A DNA stretch of 64,000 bases from Azospirillum cavernae (GCF_003590795.1 NZ_QYUL01000002.1:1357001-1421000), one strand, 5' to 3'. Positions 1 to 9,867 are shown, numbered from the stretch's first letter. Numbers and translations: made by a program. The notes: a model not told the origin generated them from the sequence alone.

Positions 1-939
1 CTTCGTCTCGTTTTCATGGGCACGCCCGATTTCGCCGTGCCCAGTCTGGCCGCGTTGATCGCGGCGGGGCATGAGATCGTCTGCGTCTACAGCCAGCCGC
101 CGCGCCCCGCCGGGCGGGGGCACCAGGTGCAGAAATCCCCCGTCCACCGCTTCGCCGAAGAAAAGGGCGTCCCCGTTCGCACGCCCAAAAGCCTGCGCAA
201 CGCCGAGGCGCAGGCCGAGTTCGCCGGGTTGAACGCCGACGCGGCGGTGGTCGCCGCCTATGGCTTGATCCTGCCGCAAGCGATCCTCGACGCGCCGCGT
301 CTGGGTTGCGTCAACGTCCATGGCTCCTTGCTGCCGCGCTGGCGCGGGGCGGCGCCGATCCAGCGCGCGATTTTGGCGGGCGACGCGGAAACCGGCATCA
401 CCATCATGCAGATGGACGTCGGGCTGGACACCGGGGCGATGCTGTCGAAAGAGGCGGTGGCGATCACGCCCGCGACGACGGCCAGCGGCCTGCACGATGA
501 TTTGGCGGCGCTGGGCGCGCGGATGATCGTTCCGGCGCTGGCCGGTCTGGCCGACGGCAGCCTGACCGCGCAGCCGCAACCCGAGGAGGGCGTGACCTAC
601 GCCGCCAAGCTGACGCGCGAGGACGGGCGGCTCGACTGGAGCCAACCCGCCGCCTTCGTCGAGCGGCAGGTCCGCGCGCTGACCCCCTGGCCCGGCTGCT
701 GGTTCGACATCGGGGCGGAGCGCATCAAGGTTCTGGCGGCGGAGCCGGGCGGCGCGGCCACGGGCGCGCCCGAAACGTTGCTGCCGGGAACGCTTCTGGA
801 CGACCGTCTTACGGTGGCTTGCGCCGATGGCGCGGTGCGCTTGACCCGCGTGCAGCGGCCCGGCAAGGCTCCGGTCGATGGCGCGGCCTTCCTGCGCGGT
901 TTCGCCCTGCCGGTCGGCTCTGTGATTGGCGCCCCCTGA
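1..939 (+). CDS. fmt: Methionyl-tRNA formyltransferase, 5' end cut off by the window edge
   Basis: Transfers a formyl group from 10-formyl-tetrahydrofolate to initiator Met-tRNA in the cytoplasm. The first in-frame ATG is at 16, but the five codons before it read LRLVF, and the family normally begins [13 protein letters not shown], so the true start lies just outside the window. The catalytic stretch [15 protein letters not shown] (about residue 100, with the Asn and His) and the GLDTG loop are both present. The formyl-transferase N-terminal domain is followed by the C-terminal OB-like domain that binds tRNA, ending at TGA 937-939. The stop overlaps the truA start by one base, so the two genes are translationally coupled. 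A def gene would be expected upstream, as in many bacteria, but cannot be seen here. Confidence 0.96.
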   Translation, partial: LRLVFMGTPDFAVPSLAALIAAGHEIVCVYSQPPRPAGRGHQVQKSPVHRFAEEKGVPVRTPKSLRNAEAQAEFAGLNADAAVVAAYGLILPQAILDAPRLGCVNVHGSLLPRWRGAAPIQRAILAGDAETGITIMQMDVGLDTGAMLSKEAVAITPATTASGLHDDLAALGARMIVPALAGLADGSLTAQPQPEEGVTYAAKLTREDGRLDWSQPAAFVERQVRALTPWPGCWFDIGAERIKVLAAEPGGAATGAPETLLPGTLLDDRLTVACADGAVRLTRVQRPGKAPVDGAAFLRGFALPVGSVIGAP

Positions 940-1676
940 TGCAGCGGTGGAAACTGACCGTCGAGTATGACGGTCGGCCCTTCGTCGGCTGGCAACGGCA
1001 GGACAACGGCCCTTCGGTGCAGCAGAATCTGGAAGAGGCGGTGTTCCGTCTGTCCGGCGAGACGGTGCGCGTCCATGGCTCGGGCCGCACCGACGCGGGC
1101 GTCCACGCGCTGGGGCAGGTCTGCCATTTTGATTTGGAAAAGCCCTTCACCGGGCTGAAGCTGCGCGACGCGCTGAACTTCCACCTGAAACCCGCCCCCA
1201 TCGCGGTGCGGGAGGTCGAGGCGGTGGACGAGCGGTTCCACGCCCGCCTGACCTCCATCGGGCGGTCCTACGTCTACCGCATCGTCAACCGGCGCGCGCC
1301 GCTGGCGCTGGACGCGGGCCGCGCCTGGCACGTCACCCGCCCGCTGAACGCCGAGGCGATGCACGAGGCGGCGCAGGTTCTGGTCGGCGCGCACGACTTC
1401 ACCAGCTTCCGCGCCGCGCTGTGCCAAGCCAAATCGCCGTTGAAGACGCTGGACCGCCTGGACGTCGAACGGGTGGGCGAGGAGCTGCGCATCCACGCCG
1501 CCGCCCGGTCCTTCCTGCACCATCAGGTGCGCAACATGGTCGGCACGCTGGAGCTGGTCGGGGCGGGCAAATGGACCGCCGCCGATTTGCGCGCCGCGCT
1601 GGAGGCCCGCGACCGCAGCAAGGCCGGGCCGACCTGCCCGCCGGATGGGCTGTATTTCGTCGCGGCGCGTTACTGA
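939..1676 (+). CDS. truA: tRNA pseudouridine(38-40) synthase TruA
   Basis: Converts uridines 38-40 of the tRNA anticodon arm to pseudouridine. The 245-residue length is typical. The catalytic aspartate is residue 52 in the signature GRTDAGVHA, and a second conserved stretch [11 protein letters not shown] lies near residue 190. I place the start at the ATG at 939, which overlaps the fmt stop, because [12 protein letters not shown] fits the family N terminus; the frame stays open further upstream only as a shadow of fmt. It forms an operon with fmt. A long open frame on the opposite strand is a by-product of the GC-rich codon use. Confidence 0.95.
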   Translation: MQRWKLTVEYDGRPFVGWQRQDNGPSVQQNLEEAVFRLSGETVRVHGSGRTDAGVHALGQVCHFDLEKPFTGLKLRDALNFHLKPAPIAVREVEAVDERFHARLTSIGRSYVYRIVNRRAPLALDAGRAWHVTRPLNAEAMHEAAQVLVGAHDFTSFRAALCQAKSPLKTLDRLDVERVGEELRIHAAARSFLHHQVRNMVGTLELVGAGKWTAADLRAALEARDRSKAGPTCPPDGLYFVAARY

Positions 1677-1686
1677 GCGGACGGCG

Positions 1687-2331
1687 TCACGCCCGCCGCA
1701 AAATCTCTTCGGCCAGCGCCTGCATTTCCACCGAGGCCTGCGACTTGCGGGCGGCTTCCGTCACCGAAAAGCCGCTCATCAGGGTTCCGGCGTAGGCGGT
1801 GCGGTTGCCGATTTGGGCCTCGGCCAGTTGGACGGCGGGCGGGTTCGCCAGTTCATGGACCTTGGCGATCAGCTCGTCGGCGATTTTGGCGCGCGGCGGC
1901 ACGCGGTTCAGCACCAGCAGCAGGCGGCGCTTTTCCTGGGTCGCCAATTCGATGGTCGGGTGGACCGCCCACAGATCCATCGGGCTGGGCTGCACCGGGG
2001 CGATGACCAGGGTGGCGGCGCGCACGGCGATCCGCGCCTCCGTCTGGGCGTGCGGGGGGCTGTCGATCACCACGATGTCGTGGCTGCGGGCCAGCTTCTC
2101 AACCTCGGCCTGGGTGCGCCAGCCGTTGATCTGCACATGGGTGAAGCCGGGCTTGCCGCCGGTCGCCTCCGTCCGCACGGCGTGCCAGCGGGTCAGGCTG
2201 CCCTGCGGGTCGATGTCCACGGTGGCCACCGAATGGCCCAACTGCGCCCAAGCGATGGCGAGATGGGCGGCCAGCGTGGTCTTGCCGGCGCCACCCTTTT
2301 GCTGCGCCACGGTGAAGACCTTGCCCGTCAT
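1687..2331 (-). CDS. ParA/MinD-family partition-type ATPase
   Basis: A 214-residue deviant Walker ATPase. Walker A is KGGAGKTT at residues 12-19 with the signature lysine two residues into the loop, followed by VDIDPQGSL and VVIDSPPH (Walker B region). Members of this family form nucleotide-dependent dimers that position DNA or protein cargo. No parB or parS lies nearby, so this is an orphan ParA rather than the chromosomal partition pair. The start is uncertain: ATGs at 2331, 2343 and 2346 are all possible, and I prefer 2331 because MTGKVFTVAQQKGG leaves the usual short N terminus. It is divergent from the Sua5 gene and converges with truA. Confidence 0.85.
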   Translation of the reverse strand: MTGKVFTVAQQKGGAGKTTLAAHLAIAWAQLGHSVATVDIDPQGSLTRWHAVRTEATGGKPGFTHVQINGWRTQAEVEKLARSHDIVVIDSPPHAQTEARIAVRAATLVIAPVQPSPMDLWAVHPTIELATQEKRRLLLVLNRVPPRAKIADELIAKVHELANPPAVQLAEAQIGNRTAYAGTLMSGFSVTEAARKSQASVEMQALAEEILRRA

Positions 2332-2399
2332 GCCCGCACCCATCATTGTTGTTGATTGTTGTGTCGTCGCGCCAACGCTGCTTCCGTCATAGCCCTGCC

Positions 2400-3476
2400 A
2401 TGACGCGGGCGCAACCCGTGCGAATTGACACAGCGCCGCCACCCGCTACAAAGACCCCCGTGACCGACCAAGCCCCCCCCACGCCCGAACCCGCCGCCGT
2501 TCCCGTCGCTGACAAGCGCCCGGCGCTGCTGCCGACCACGCCGACCGGAATCGCCCGCGCGGGCGAACTGCTGCGCGCGGGCAAGCTGGTCGCCTTCCCG
2601 ACCGAGACGGTTTACGGGTTGGGCGGCGACGCCACCGACGACCGCGCCGTCGCCGCGATCTTCGCCGCCAAGGGCCGCCCGCAATTCAACCCGCTGATCG
2701 CCCATCTCCCCGATCTGGCGGCGGCGCAATCCTGGGCGCTGTTTGACGAGCGCGCGTTGGAGTTGGCGCACCAGTTCTGGCCCGGCCCGCTGACCATGGT
2801 GCTGCCGCGCCCGGCCAATTCGGCGCTGTCGCTGCTGGTCAGCGCCGGTCTGGACAGCGTGGCGATCCGCGTGCCCGGCCATCCGGTGGCGCAAGCCCTG
2901 CTGCGGGCGGCGGGGCGGCCCATCGCCGCGCCCAGCGCCAACCGTTCCGGCGCGGTCAGCCCGACGACGCCGCATCATGTGCTGGAAAGCCTGGGCGACC
3001 GGGTGGACGCCGTCGTGACCGGAGGAAAATGCGCGGTCGGGCTGGAATCCACCGTCATCGACCTGACCGGGCCGGAGCCGGTGGTCCTGCGCCCCGGCGC
3101 GGTGCTGCCCGAGGAGATGGAACGGCTGATCGGCCCGGTTCGGATGTCGGCGGGCGACCCGACCGCGCCGAAAGCGCCGGGCCAGTTGGAAAGCCACTAC
3201 GCCCCCAACGCGGCGGTGCGGCTGAACGCCAAATCGGCGGAGGAGGGCGAGGCGCTGTTGACCTTCGGCCCCGACCGCTTCGTCTTTGGCGGAACCGCCC
3301 GTCTGAATCTCAGCCCGCAAGGCGACCTGAACGAGGCGGCGGCCAACCTGTTCAGCCACTTGCGTCAACTCGACCAGAGCGGCGCCCCCCGCATCGCCGT
3401 GATGGCGATCCCCGACGAAGGGCTGGGCGTGGCGATCAACGACCGCCTGCGCCGTGCGGCGGCTCCGCGTTCATAG
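2400..3476 (+). CDS. tsaC: L-threonylcarbamoyladenylate synthase (Sua5/YrdC family)
   Basis: Makes threonylcarbamoyl-AMP from threonine, bicarbonate and ATP, the first step of the t6A modification at position 37 of ANN-decoding tRNAs. The YrdC domain begins near residue 50 with LLRAGKLVAFPTETVYGLGG and contains KGRPQFNPLIAH and PSANRSGAVSP. At about 358 residues it is the long Sua5 form, with a C-terminal Sua5 domain after the linker APKAPGQLESHYAPN. The start could be the ATG at 2400 or the GTG at 2460, because the first 40 residues are a Pro/Ala-rich extension with no family match. The gene is divergent from the ParA-like ATPase, with a short shared promoter region. Confidence 0.93.
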   Translation: MTRAQPVRIDTAPPPATKTPVTDQAPPTPEPAAVPVADKRPALLPTTPTGIARAGELLRAGKLVAFPTETVYGLGGDATDDRAVAAIFAAKGRPQFNPLIAHLPDLAAAQSWALFDERALELAHQFWPGPLTMVLPRPANSALSLLVSAGLDSVAIRVPGHPVAQALLRAAGRPIAAPSANRSGAVSPTTPHHVLESLGDRVDAVVTGGKCAVGLESTVIDLTGPEPVVLRPGAVLPEEMERLIGPVRMSAGDPTAPKAPGQLESHYAPNAAVRLNAKSAEEGEALLTFGPDRFVFGGTARLNLSPQGDLNEAAANLFSHLRQLDQSGAPRIAVMAIPDEGLGVAINDRLRRAAAPRS

Positions 3477-3603
3477 GGGCCGCGCTCCTGATTCACGTCC
3501 ATCGTCGATGGAAATGGCGGGCGGGAGATTGTAGAAGGGAAGCGCTACTAAGCAGGTTTTCCGAATTCTGCTTAGGCCCCTCACCATCGCCGGACCCCGC
3601 ACC

Positions 3604-5037
3604 ATGACCAGCATTTCCGCCGCCGCTCTTCAGAACGCCCTGGACCAGATTCGCGCCGTCGTTGGCCCGACCGGCATCCTGACCGAGGCGTCGGACATGG
3701 CCCCCTATCTTGCGGAGTGGCGCGGGCGCTTCAAGGGCAATAGCCCGGCGGTGGTCCGTCCGGCCAACACCGAAGAGGTCGCCGCCGTCGTCAGGATTTG
3801 CGCCGACGCCGGGATCCCCATCGTGCCGCAGGGCGGCAACACCAGTCTGGTCGGCGGCTCCATCCCCTATGAGGAGGGGCGCGAGATCGTGCTGAGCCTG
3901 TCGCGGATGAACCGCGTCCGCGAGATCGACCCCCTGAACTACACGATGACGGTCGAGGCCGGGGTGGTCCTGACCAGCGTGCAGAACGCCGCCGCCGAGG
4001 TGGACCGGCTGTTCCCGCTCAGCCTGGGCGCGGAAGGCACGGCGCAGATGGGCGGGTTGATTTCGACCAACGCGGGCGGCATCAACGTCCTGCGCTATGG
4101 CAACACCCGCGATCTGGTGCTGGGGCTGGAGGTCGTGTTGGCCGATGGCCGGGTGTGGGATGGTCTGCGCCGTCTGCGCAAGAACAACACCGGCTATGAC
4201 CTGAAAAACCTGTTCATCGGCGCCGAAGGCACGCTGGGCATCGTCACCGCCGCCGTGCTGAAGCTGTTCCCGCGCCCGCGCCAGTCGATCACCGCCTTCG
4301 TCGCCGTGCCCAGCCCCGCCGCCGCCGTGGAGCTGCTGGCCCGTCTGCGCGCCGCGTCGGGCGACGCCGTGTCGGCGTTCGAGCTGATGTCCCGCCGTTG
4401 CCTGGATTTCGCGTTGAAGCATGTGGCCGGGACCATCGACCCGCTGTCCGATCCGTCACCCTGGTACGTCATCACCGAACTGACGGCGGGCACCCAGTCC
4501 GACGCCTTCCAGGAGACGGTCGAAACCGCGCTGGGCGAGGCGTTCGAGGCCGAATTGGCGACCGACGCGACGCTGGCCCAATCGGAAACCCAGGCCAAAC
4601 AGCTTTGGTTCATCCGCGAGGCCATCGTCGAGGCGCAGAAGTTCGAGGGCGGCTCGATCAAGAACGACGTGTCGGTCCCGGTGTCGCGCGTCGCCGAGTT
4701 CATCGACCTGGCCGAGGCCGCCGTCGCCAAGGCTTGCCCCGGCATCCGCCCGACGCCCTTCGGCCATGTCGGCGACGGCAACATCCACTTCAACCTCAGC
4801 CAGCCCGAAGGGGCCGACAGCGCCGCCTATCTGGCCCGCTGGGACGAGATTTGCCATGTGGTGAACGCGGTGATCTTCGCGCTCGACGGCTCCATCTCCG
4901 CCGAACATGGCGTCGGGCGTTTCAAGAAGGACGAGATGCCGACGATCAAGGGGCCGGTCGAGTTCGACCTGCTGCGCGCGGTCAAGGCGACGCTCGACCC
5001 GAACGGACTGCTGAACCCCGGCAAGATGCTGCCCTGA
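3604..5037 (+). CDS. FAD-binding oxidoreductase of the D-lactate/D-2-hydroxyglutarate dehydrogenase family
   Basis: A 477-residue flavoprotein. The PCMH-type FAD-binding domain is in the N-terminal half, with PQGGNTSLVGG near residue 80 and GAEGTAQMGGLISTNAGG near 140. The C-terminal FAD-oxidase type 4 domain carries GHVGDGNIHFN and SAEHGVGRFKKDEM, the metal- and substrate-binding histidine motifs. Relatives oxidise D-lactate or D-2-hydroxyglutarate and pass electrons to an acceptor; the substrate cannot be decided from sequence alone. The gene stands alone between sua5 and leuC on the same strand, with about 125 bp before it and 145 bp after. The D-2-hydroxyglutarate type is slightly favoured by the overall motif pattern, but I leave the symbol empty. 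Confidence 0.88.
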   Translation: MTSISAAALQNALDQIRAVVGPTGILTEASDMAPYLAEWRGRFKGNSPAVVRPANTEEVAAVVRICADAGIPIVPQGGNTSLVGGSIPYEEGREIVLSLSRMNRVREIDPLNYTMTVEAGVVLTSVQNAAAEVDRLFPLSLGAEGTAQMGGLISTNAGGINVLRYGNTRDLVLGLEVVLADGRVWDGLRRLRKNNTGYDLKNLFIGAEGTLGIVTAAVLKLFPRPRQSITAFVAVPSPAAAVELLARLRAASGDAVSAFELMSRRCLDFALKHVAGTIDPLSDPSPWYVITELTAGTQSDAFQETVETALGEAFEAELATDATLAQSETQAKQLWFIREAIVEAQKFEGGSIKNDVSVPVSRVAEFIDLAEAAVAKACPGIRPTPFGHVGDGNIHFNLSQPEGADSAAYLARWDEICHVVNAVIFALDGSISAEHGVGRFKKDEMPTIKGPVEFDLLRAVKATLDPNGLLNPGKMLP

Positions 5038-5181
5038 GCGGGCGCGCCGGGTCACAATATTGCGGGGGACAGGCTTGCGGCGAAAGACGTTTGGCCGCGC
5101 TTGTCCCCGCCGCGACACAACGCTATTGTGCGGCCTTCCATGGTTCCGCGCCTGTTCGTACCGCGAGAGAGAGTTTTTCCG

Positions 5182-6588
5182 ATGTCCAAGCCGCGCACTC
5201 TGTTCGACAAGATTTGGGACAGCCACATCGTGCATCGCCAGGATGACGGCACCTGCATCCTCTACATCGACCGCCATCTGGTGCATGAAGTCACCAGCCC
5301 GCAGGCGTTCGAGGGGCTGCGCGTGGCCGGTCGCCCGGTGCGCAGCCCGATGGCCACTCTCGCGGTTCCCGATCACAACGTCCCCACGACCGACCGCTCC
5401 AAGGGCATCGTCGAGGAAGAAAGCCGGATCCAGGTCGAAACGCTGGACAAGAACGCCCGCGATTTCGGCATTCGCTATTTCCCGATGGACGACGTCCGCC
5501 AGGGCATCGTCCACATCGTCGGGCCGGAACAGGGCTTCACGCTGCCCGGCGCCACCATCGTCTGCGGCGACAGCCACACGGCCACGCACGGCGCCTTCGG
5601 CGCGCTGGCCTTCGGTATCGGCACGTCGGAGGTCGAGCATGTGCTCGCCACCCAGACTTTGTTGCAAAAGCCGGCCAAGAACATGTTGGTCCGGGTTGAC
5701 GGCTCGTTGAACCCCGGCGTCACCGCCAAGGACATCGTGCTGGCCATCATCGGCACGATCGGCACGGCGGGCGGCACCGGCTACGTCATCGAATTCGCGG
5801 GTCAGGCGATCCGCGATTTGTCGATGGAAGGTCGCATGACCGTCTGCAACATGGCGATCGAAGGCGGCGCGCGCGCCGGTCTGATCGCCCCGGACGAAAA
5901 GACCTACGCCTACGTCCAGGGCCGGGCGCTGGCCCCGAAGGCGGGCGCGTTCGAGCAGGCCGTCGCCTATTGGAAGACGCTGCCATCGGACGAGGGCGCG
6001 GTCTATGACGCCACCATCGTGCTGAACGCCGCCGACATCGCCCCGCAAGTCACCTGGGGCACCAGCCCGGAAGACGTGCTGCCGATCACCGCGACCGTGC
6101 CGAACCCGGCGGACATCGCCGACGAGGGCAAGCGCGCCGCCGTCGAACGTTCGCTGGCCTATATGGGCCTGACCCCCGGCCAGCCGCTGTCCAGCGTCAA
6201 GGTCGACACGGTGTTCATCGGTTCCTGCACCAACGGCCGCATTGAAGATCTGCGCGCCGCCGCCGATCTGGCCAAGGGCCGCAAGGTCGCCGAGGGCGTG
6301 CGCGCCCTGGTCGTCCCCGGCTCGGGTCTGGTCAAGGAGCAGGCCGAGGAAGAGGGTCTGGACAAGATCTTCGTCGAGGCCGGTTTCGAGTGGCGCGAGC
6401 CGGGTTGCTCGATGTGTCTGGCGATGAACCCCGACCGTCTGGCCCCGGGCGAGCGCAGCGCGTCCACCTCCAACCGCAACTTTGAAGGCCGTCAGGGCCG
6501 TGGCGGCCGCACCCACCTCGTCAGCCCCGGCATGGCCGTGGCGGCGGCGGTGACGGGCCATCTGTCCGACGTCCGCGATCTGGCGTAA
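5182..6588 (+). CDS. leuC: 3-isopropylmalate dehydratase large subunit
   Basis: Large, iron-sulfur subunit of isopropylmalate isomerase, the second step of leucine synthesis from 2-isopropylmalate. It has 468 residues, as usual. Visible are [14 protein letters not shown] near the N terminus, [11 protein letters not shown], and the three [4Fe-4S] ligand cysteines in GSCTNGR and CSMCLAMN. The start is the ATG at 5182 after a purine-rich GAGAGAG element; the longer open frame upstream adds 27 residues that do not match the family. The small subunit leuD, often the next gene, is not here: after a terminator-like hairpin the next gene is a flavin reductase, so leuD must lie elsewhere. Confidence 0.96.
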   Translation: MSKPRTLFDKIWDSHIVHRQDDGTCILYIDRHLVHEVTSPQAFEGLRVAGRPVRSPMATLAVPDHNVPTTDRSKGIVEEESRIQVETLDKNARDFGIRYFPMDDVRQGIVHIVGPEQGFTLPGATIVCGDSHTATHGAFGALAFGIGTSEVEHVLATQTLLQKPAKNMLVRVDGSLNPGVTAKDIVLAIIGTIGTAGGTGYVIEFAGQAIRDLSMEGRMTVCNMAIEGGARAGLIAPDEKTYAYVQGRALAPKAGAFEQAVAYWKTLPSDEGAVYDATIVLNAADIAPQVTWGTSPEDVLPITATVPNPADIADEGKRAAVERSLAYMGLTPGQPLSSVKVDTVFIGSCTNGRIEDLRAAADLAKGRKVAEGVRALVVPGSGLVKEQAEEEGLDKIFVEAGFEWREPGCSMCLAMNPDRLAPGERSASTSNRNFEGRQGRGGRTHLVSPGMAVAAAVTGHLSDVRDLA

Positions 6589-6628
6589 GCCGGGTTCGGT
6601 CGTTTCGGCGACGCTTGGGTTGTGATGG

Positions 6629-6660
6629 CGGGCGGGGATGGCGACATTCCCGCCCGTTTT
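6629..6660 (+). terminator. Rho-independent terminator after leuC
   Basis: An 8-bp GC-rich stem (CGGGCGGG at 6629-6636 with CCCGCCCG at 6649-6656) closes a 12-base loop and is followed by TTTT. It sits 40 bases past the leuC stop and just ahead of the flavin reductase ribosome-binding site. Confidence 0.65.
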
Positions 6661-6690
6661 CTGTTTGGCGCTTGGGGCAAGGAGCCGATC

Positions 6691-7254
6691 ATGCGGGTGC
6701 TGGCGATTTCCGGCAGTTTGCGCGCCGCGTCCACCAACAGCGCGCTGTTGCGGGCGGCGGCGGCGGTTGCGCCGGACGGCGTGACCGTTACGGTCTTTGC
6801 CGGGCTGGACGGGCGCGGCGTCGGCGGTCTGCCGCTGTTCAACCCGGATGACGACGGCGGCGACGGCGAGCCGGCCTTGCCGACGGTGCGGGCGTTTCGC
6901 GCGGCGTTGGTCGCGGCGGACGCGGTGGTGATCGCCTGCCCGGAATACGCCCATGGCGTGCCGGGCGCCTTGAAGAACGCGTTGGATTGGGTGGTGGCGA
7001 GTGGCGAGTTGGTGGACAAGCCGACGGCGCTGCTGCACGCCTCGCCGCGTTCGGCTTACGCGCGGGCGGCGTTGGCGGAGGTGCTGACGGTGATGTCGGC
7101 CCGGCTGGTCGAGGAGGCCAGCGTCACCATTCCCCTGATGGGAAAAACACCGGACGAGGCGGCGGTGATTTTGACCAGCGCGGAGAGCGTCGCGGCGTTG
7201 CGGGGCGCCCTGCTGGCCATGGGCGTTGCGGTGGCCGCGCGCGGGACGGGATGA
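6691..7254 (+). CDS. NADPH-dependent FMN reductase family protein
   Basis: A flavodoxin-like NAD(P)H:FMN oxidoreductase of 187 residues. The N terminus MRVLAISGSLRAASTNSALL holds the GSLR-x-S-x-N loop that binds the FMN phosphate, and PEYAHGVPGALKNALDW near residue 90 is the second family signature contacting the isoalloxazine ring. The start is the ATG at 6691, seven bases after an AAGGAG ribosome-binding site; an upstream ATG at 6622 lies inside the leuC terminator. Relatives reduce FMN, quinones, chromate or azo dyes, and the physiological substrate cannot be told here. It is a single-gene unit ending at a bidirectional terminator. Confidence 0.88.
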   Translation: MRVLAISGSLRAASTNSALLRAAAAVAPDGVTVTVFAGLDGRGVGGLPLFNPDDDGGDGEPALPTVRAFRAALVAADAVVIACPEYAHGVPGALKNALDWVVASGELVDKPTALLHASPRSAYARAALAEVLTVMSARLVEEASVTIPLMGKTPDEAAVILTSAESVAALRGALLAMGVAVAARGTG

Positions 7255-7295
7255 GTTTTGGCGCCTGCGCTTCTTGAGACGGTTCGCCAGCATCG

Positions 7296-7332
7296 AAAAG
7301 CCGGACGCGAAGGACATGCGCATCCGGCTTTT
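7296..7332. terminator. Bidirectional terminator between convergent genes
   Basis: Arms AAAAGCCGGA and TCCGGCTTTT, with further pairing inside, form a symmetric hairpin flanked by A and T runs, so it can stop transcription of the flavin reductase (+) and the EF-hand gene (-). Confidence 0.75.
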
Positions 7333-7353
7333 GTGATGACCGATGGGCTGAAT

Positions 7354-7677
7354 TCAACGCCGCTTCGTCGGCAATTCGTCGAGCGACAAGACGCCATCGC
7401 CGTTGCGGTCAAGTTGCTTGAAATGGGCTGTTCGGCGCTGTTTGATCGTGTCCGCCGACTGCTTGGAATTGCCGCGCGGCGCGTTCAGGAATTCGTCGAG
7501 CGACACGCTGCCGTCGCCATCGGTGTCCATCGCCTTCATCATGGCCGCGTGTTGAGCGGCGCCCTTGCCGGATCCAGGGCCTTGCCCCTGACCTTGCCCC
7601 TGACCTTGCTGCGCAAACGCGGCGCTGCCGGACATCAGAAGAGCGGCGGCCACAGCCGCCATCAGCATCGTTTTCAT
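7354..7677 (-). CDS. Exported EF-hand calcium-binding protein
   Basis: A 107-residue protein with a Sec signal peptide (MKTMLMAAVAAALLMSGSAA, cleavage likely after AFA), then a short Gln/Gly repeat (QGQGQGQGQG), then two EF-hand loops: DTDGDGSVSLDEF near residue 56 and DRNGDGVLSLDEL near residue 90. Both loops keep the acidic and glycine positions needed to bind Ca2+, so a periplasmic calcium-binding or calcium-sensing role is reasonable, but no partner is evident. The ATG at 7677 is chosen because a GGAGG element lies seven bases upstream. It converges with the flavin reductase at a shared terminator. Confidence 0.82.
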   Translation of the reverse strand: MKTMLMAAVAAALLMSGSAAFAQQGQGQGQGQGPGSGKGAAQHAAMMKAMDTDGDGSVSLDEFLNAPRGNSKQSADTIKQRRTAHFKQLDRNGDGVLSLDELPTKRR

Positions 7678-7699
7678 GGTTGCCTCCAGTTGAGAGCGG

Positions 7700-8087
7700 A
7701 TGGTCTGCCCTCTCACGGACATTGAACACCCACCCTGTAACGGTAGCATGTCTGCAAAGAAGGTTTCTGTAACCATTGGTAACTGGCATAGTGCAGGCTA
7801 GATAGGATAGAAGATATTTTAGAGACTAAACTCTGCGCGTGCCCTTGATTGGATGGATCAAATATTGCCTATATCCTTTATCCGTGCGGTTTTTTGTCGC
7901 TGGGTATTTTGGGTTTTTCATTGATGTCGTTGAAAATGGTGCAGTAAATCTGCTGTTTGCGGGTGAAACACACCGTGCCGCGAGTCGGTCGTCCTCTGAT
8001 GTCTTCAGGAACAAAGGCTGTCATCCCCGCCGGAAGCGGGGACGACCATGGATGATCGACAAAAGAACGATCAATCCGAATCGGGTG
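7700..8087. other. Gene-free AT-richer stretch
   Basis: About 390 bases between the EF-hand and PhnA-like genes, clearly richer in A/T than the surroundings at 7760-7960. I find no convincing gene. A short hairpin (CCCCGC/GCGGGG near 8024-8040) resembles a common intergenic repeat and could stop transcription of the PhnA-like gene, which is read leftward. Confidence 0.5.
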
Positions 8088-8438
8088 TCAGGCTTTCTTG
8101 ACGAACTCGGACTTCAAATCCATGGCGCCGACGCCGTCGATCTTGCAGGAAATGTTGTGGCCGTTGGCGCCGTCGGTCAGGCGGATGCTCTTGACCTTGG
8201 TGCCGCCCTTGATGACCAGCGACGATCCCTTGACTTTCAGATCCTTGATGACGGTCACGCTGTCGCCGTCGGCCAGCACATTGCCGTTGGCGTCGCGGAT
8301 CTCCGAACCATCGGCGGCGGGGGCGCTGGCCGCCGCGTCCGGGTTCCATTCATGGGCGCATTCCGGGCAGATCCACAGGCTGCCGTCCTGATAGACATGT
8401 TCGGAATTGCACTGGGGGCATTTCAAATCGTCGGACAT
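8088..8438 (-). CDS. phnA: PhnA/YjdM-family zinc-ribbon protein
   Basis: A 116-residue cytoplasmic protein. The N-terminal zinc ribbon has two Cys pairs (CPQC at residues 8-11 and CPEC around 24-27), followed by the PhnA C-terminal domain with [15 protein letters not shown] and [16 protein letters not shown]. Despite the historical name, this family is not part of phosphonate C-P lyase, and no other phn genes are nearby; its biochemical role is unknown to me. I start at the ATG at 8438, preceded by a GGAACC element, because [12 protein letters not shown] is the family N terminus; the frame upstream of it is unrelated. Confidence 0.88.
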   Translation of the reverse strand: MSDDLKCPQCNSEHVYQDGSLWICPECAHEWNPDAAASAPAADGSEIRDANGNVLADGDSVTVIKDLKVKGSSLVIKGGTKVKSIRLTDGANGHNISCKIDGVGAMDLKSEFVKKA

Positions 8439-8556
8439 CGCGGGTTCCTTCTCGCTGGCCTTGTCGCTGGGGAGCGGCACCCTAATGCAGCGGCCGGGCA
8501 ATAGGAAAGACAAGCTTTCGCGTGGGGGTATTGCGCCGCCGCTTGGTTCCCTGCGC

Positions 8557-9867
8557 TCAGTCGCCGCGCCCGCGCGGTTGGCCCAGCAGCCCTTGCGGGC
8601 GGTAGATCAGGAACAGCGTCAGCAACCCGAAGGCCACGATGTCCTTGTAGGCGATGACGAAATAGGCCGACCAAAAGGTCTCGACCAAGCCCAGCAACGC
8701 CCCGCCCAGCATCGCGCCGGGCACCGATCCGATGCCGCCGACCACCGCCGCCGCCAGCGCCTTGAAGCCGATCAGCGAGCCGGTGAAAAAGCTGACGCCG
8801 CCGTAATAAAAGGCGATGACCGATCCCGCCGCCGCCGCCAGCCCGCCGCCGATGGCGAAGGTGACGGCGATGGTGCGGTTGACGTCCACCCCGACCAGCT
8901 CCGCCGCCGCCAGATCGTCGGTGCAGGCGCGGTGCGCCCGGCCATAGGCGGTTTTCTGGATGACGCCCCACAGCAGCGCGTACAGACCGGCGGTCAGGCC
9001 AAGGATCGCCAGTTGCGAGGAGAGCGCCGTCACCGTGAAGGCGCCGTCGCCGACCAAATCATGGCGGTCGGCCAGCGCCGGAGTCGGCCACCAGTCGCGC
9101 GCGCCGTGCAGCAGCCGCATCCCCTCCTGATAGGCCACCGACAGCCCGACCGCGATGATGAGCGGGGTGTGGGAGCGCACGCCGCGCAGCCGCCGGAAGA
9201 CCAGCCGGTCCATCGCCCAGCCCTGGACGGCGGTGAAGCCCATCGCCAGAACCAGCACCCCCAGCAGGGCGGGCGGCCAGGTCGCCAACCCGGCCATGCC
9301 AAGACCGGCGGCGGCCATCGCCGTCATCATCGCGCCCAGCATGGTCAATTCGCCCATCGCCAGATTGATCTGGCCGATGATGGCGTAAACCAGCGTGTAG
9401 CCCAGCGCCAGCAGCCCATAGACGCAGGCCACCGTCGCCGCGTTGATGATCTGTTGCAGCAGGAACAGGAACGGCGTCCACAGCGTTTCGACGCCGCGCA
9501 CGAAGCTGGCCGCCGGGGCGGCGTCGTTGCGCGGCGGCTTGATGCGGATCCACTGCTCCAGCATGGCGTAACGGATGCCGGACAGCCAGCCGGTGCGGTC
9601 GGTGGCGACGGCGGCCAGTTGGGTGCGCCCGGCCTCGGTCGAGCTTCCGGCGAATCGGCAGGTGATCCAGTGGGACTCCCCGGCGGATTGGTAATCCAGC
9701 CGGATGGCGCGCGGGTCATCGGCCAGCATCCGCGAGGACACGCCGGTGAAGGACTCGTCTTCAAAGGCCGGGATCAGCTTCCGGCACAACAATTCCTGGT
9801 CGGCGTCAACGCCGCACCCGGCCAACAGCGGCAGACAGGCAAGCAACAGCAGAAGATGGCGGAGCAC
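8557..9867 (-). CDS. Orphan LivH/UrtB-like permease with a lipoprotein-like N-terminal domain
   Basis: A 436-residue protein if started at the GTG at 9867. It opens with [19 protein letters not shown], a lipoprotein-type signal with lipobox LAGC, then about 100 residues of a soluble, probably periplasmic segment with three more cysteines, then a LivH-family permease: [26 protein letters not shown], the EAA-like [21 protein letters not shown] loop and a RPQGLLG end. UrtB urea permeases also carry an extracytoplasmic N-terminal part, so a UrtB-like role is possible. No LivM, ATPase or binding-protein gene is adjacent. An ATG start at 9924 would bury the signal, so the GTG is preferred. Confidence 0.75.
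   Translation of the reverse strand: MLRHLLLLLACLPLLAGCGVDADQELLCRKLIPAFEDESFTGVSSRMLADDPRAIRLDYQSAGESHWITCRFAGSSTEAGRTQLAAVATDRTGWLSGIRYAMLEQWIRIKPPRNDAAPAASFVRGVETLWTPFLFLLQQIINAATVACVYGLLALGYTLVYAIIGQINLAMGELTMLGAMMTAMAAAGLGMAGLATWPPALLGVLVLAMGFTAVQGWAMDRLVFRRLRGVRSHTPLIIAVGLSVAYQEGMRLLHGARDWWPTPALADRHDLVGDGAFTVTALSSQLAILGLTAGLYALLWGVIQKTAYGRAHRACTDDLAAAELVGVDVNRTIAVTFAIGGGLAAAAGSVIAFYYGGVSFFTGSLIGFKALAAAVVGGIGSVPGAMLGGALLGLVETFWSAYFVIAYKDIVAFGLLTLFLIYRPQGLLGQPRGRGD

Noticed and set aside
4456..7323. A 955-codon minus-strand open frame across three plus-strand genes.
   Set aside because: It is antisense to the flavoprotein, leuC and flavin reductase genes, all of which have strong family evidence.
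7826..8014. A 62-residue minus-strand open frame in an AT-richer gap.
   Set aside because: No ribosome-binding site or recognisable pattern.
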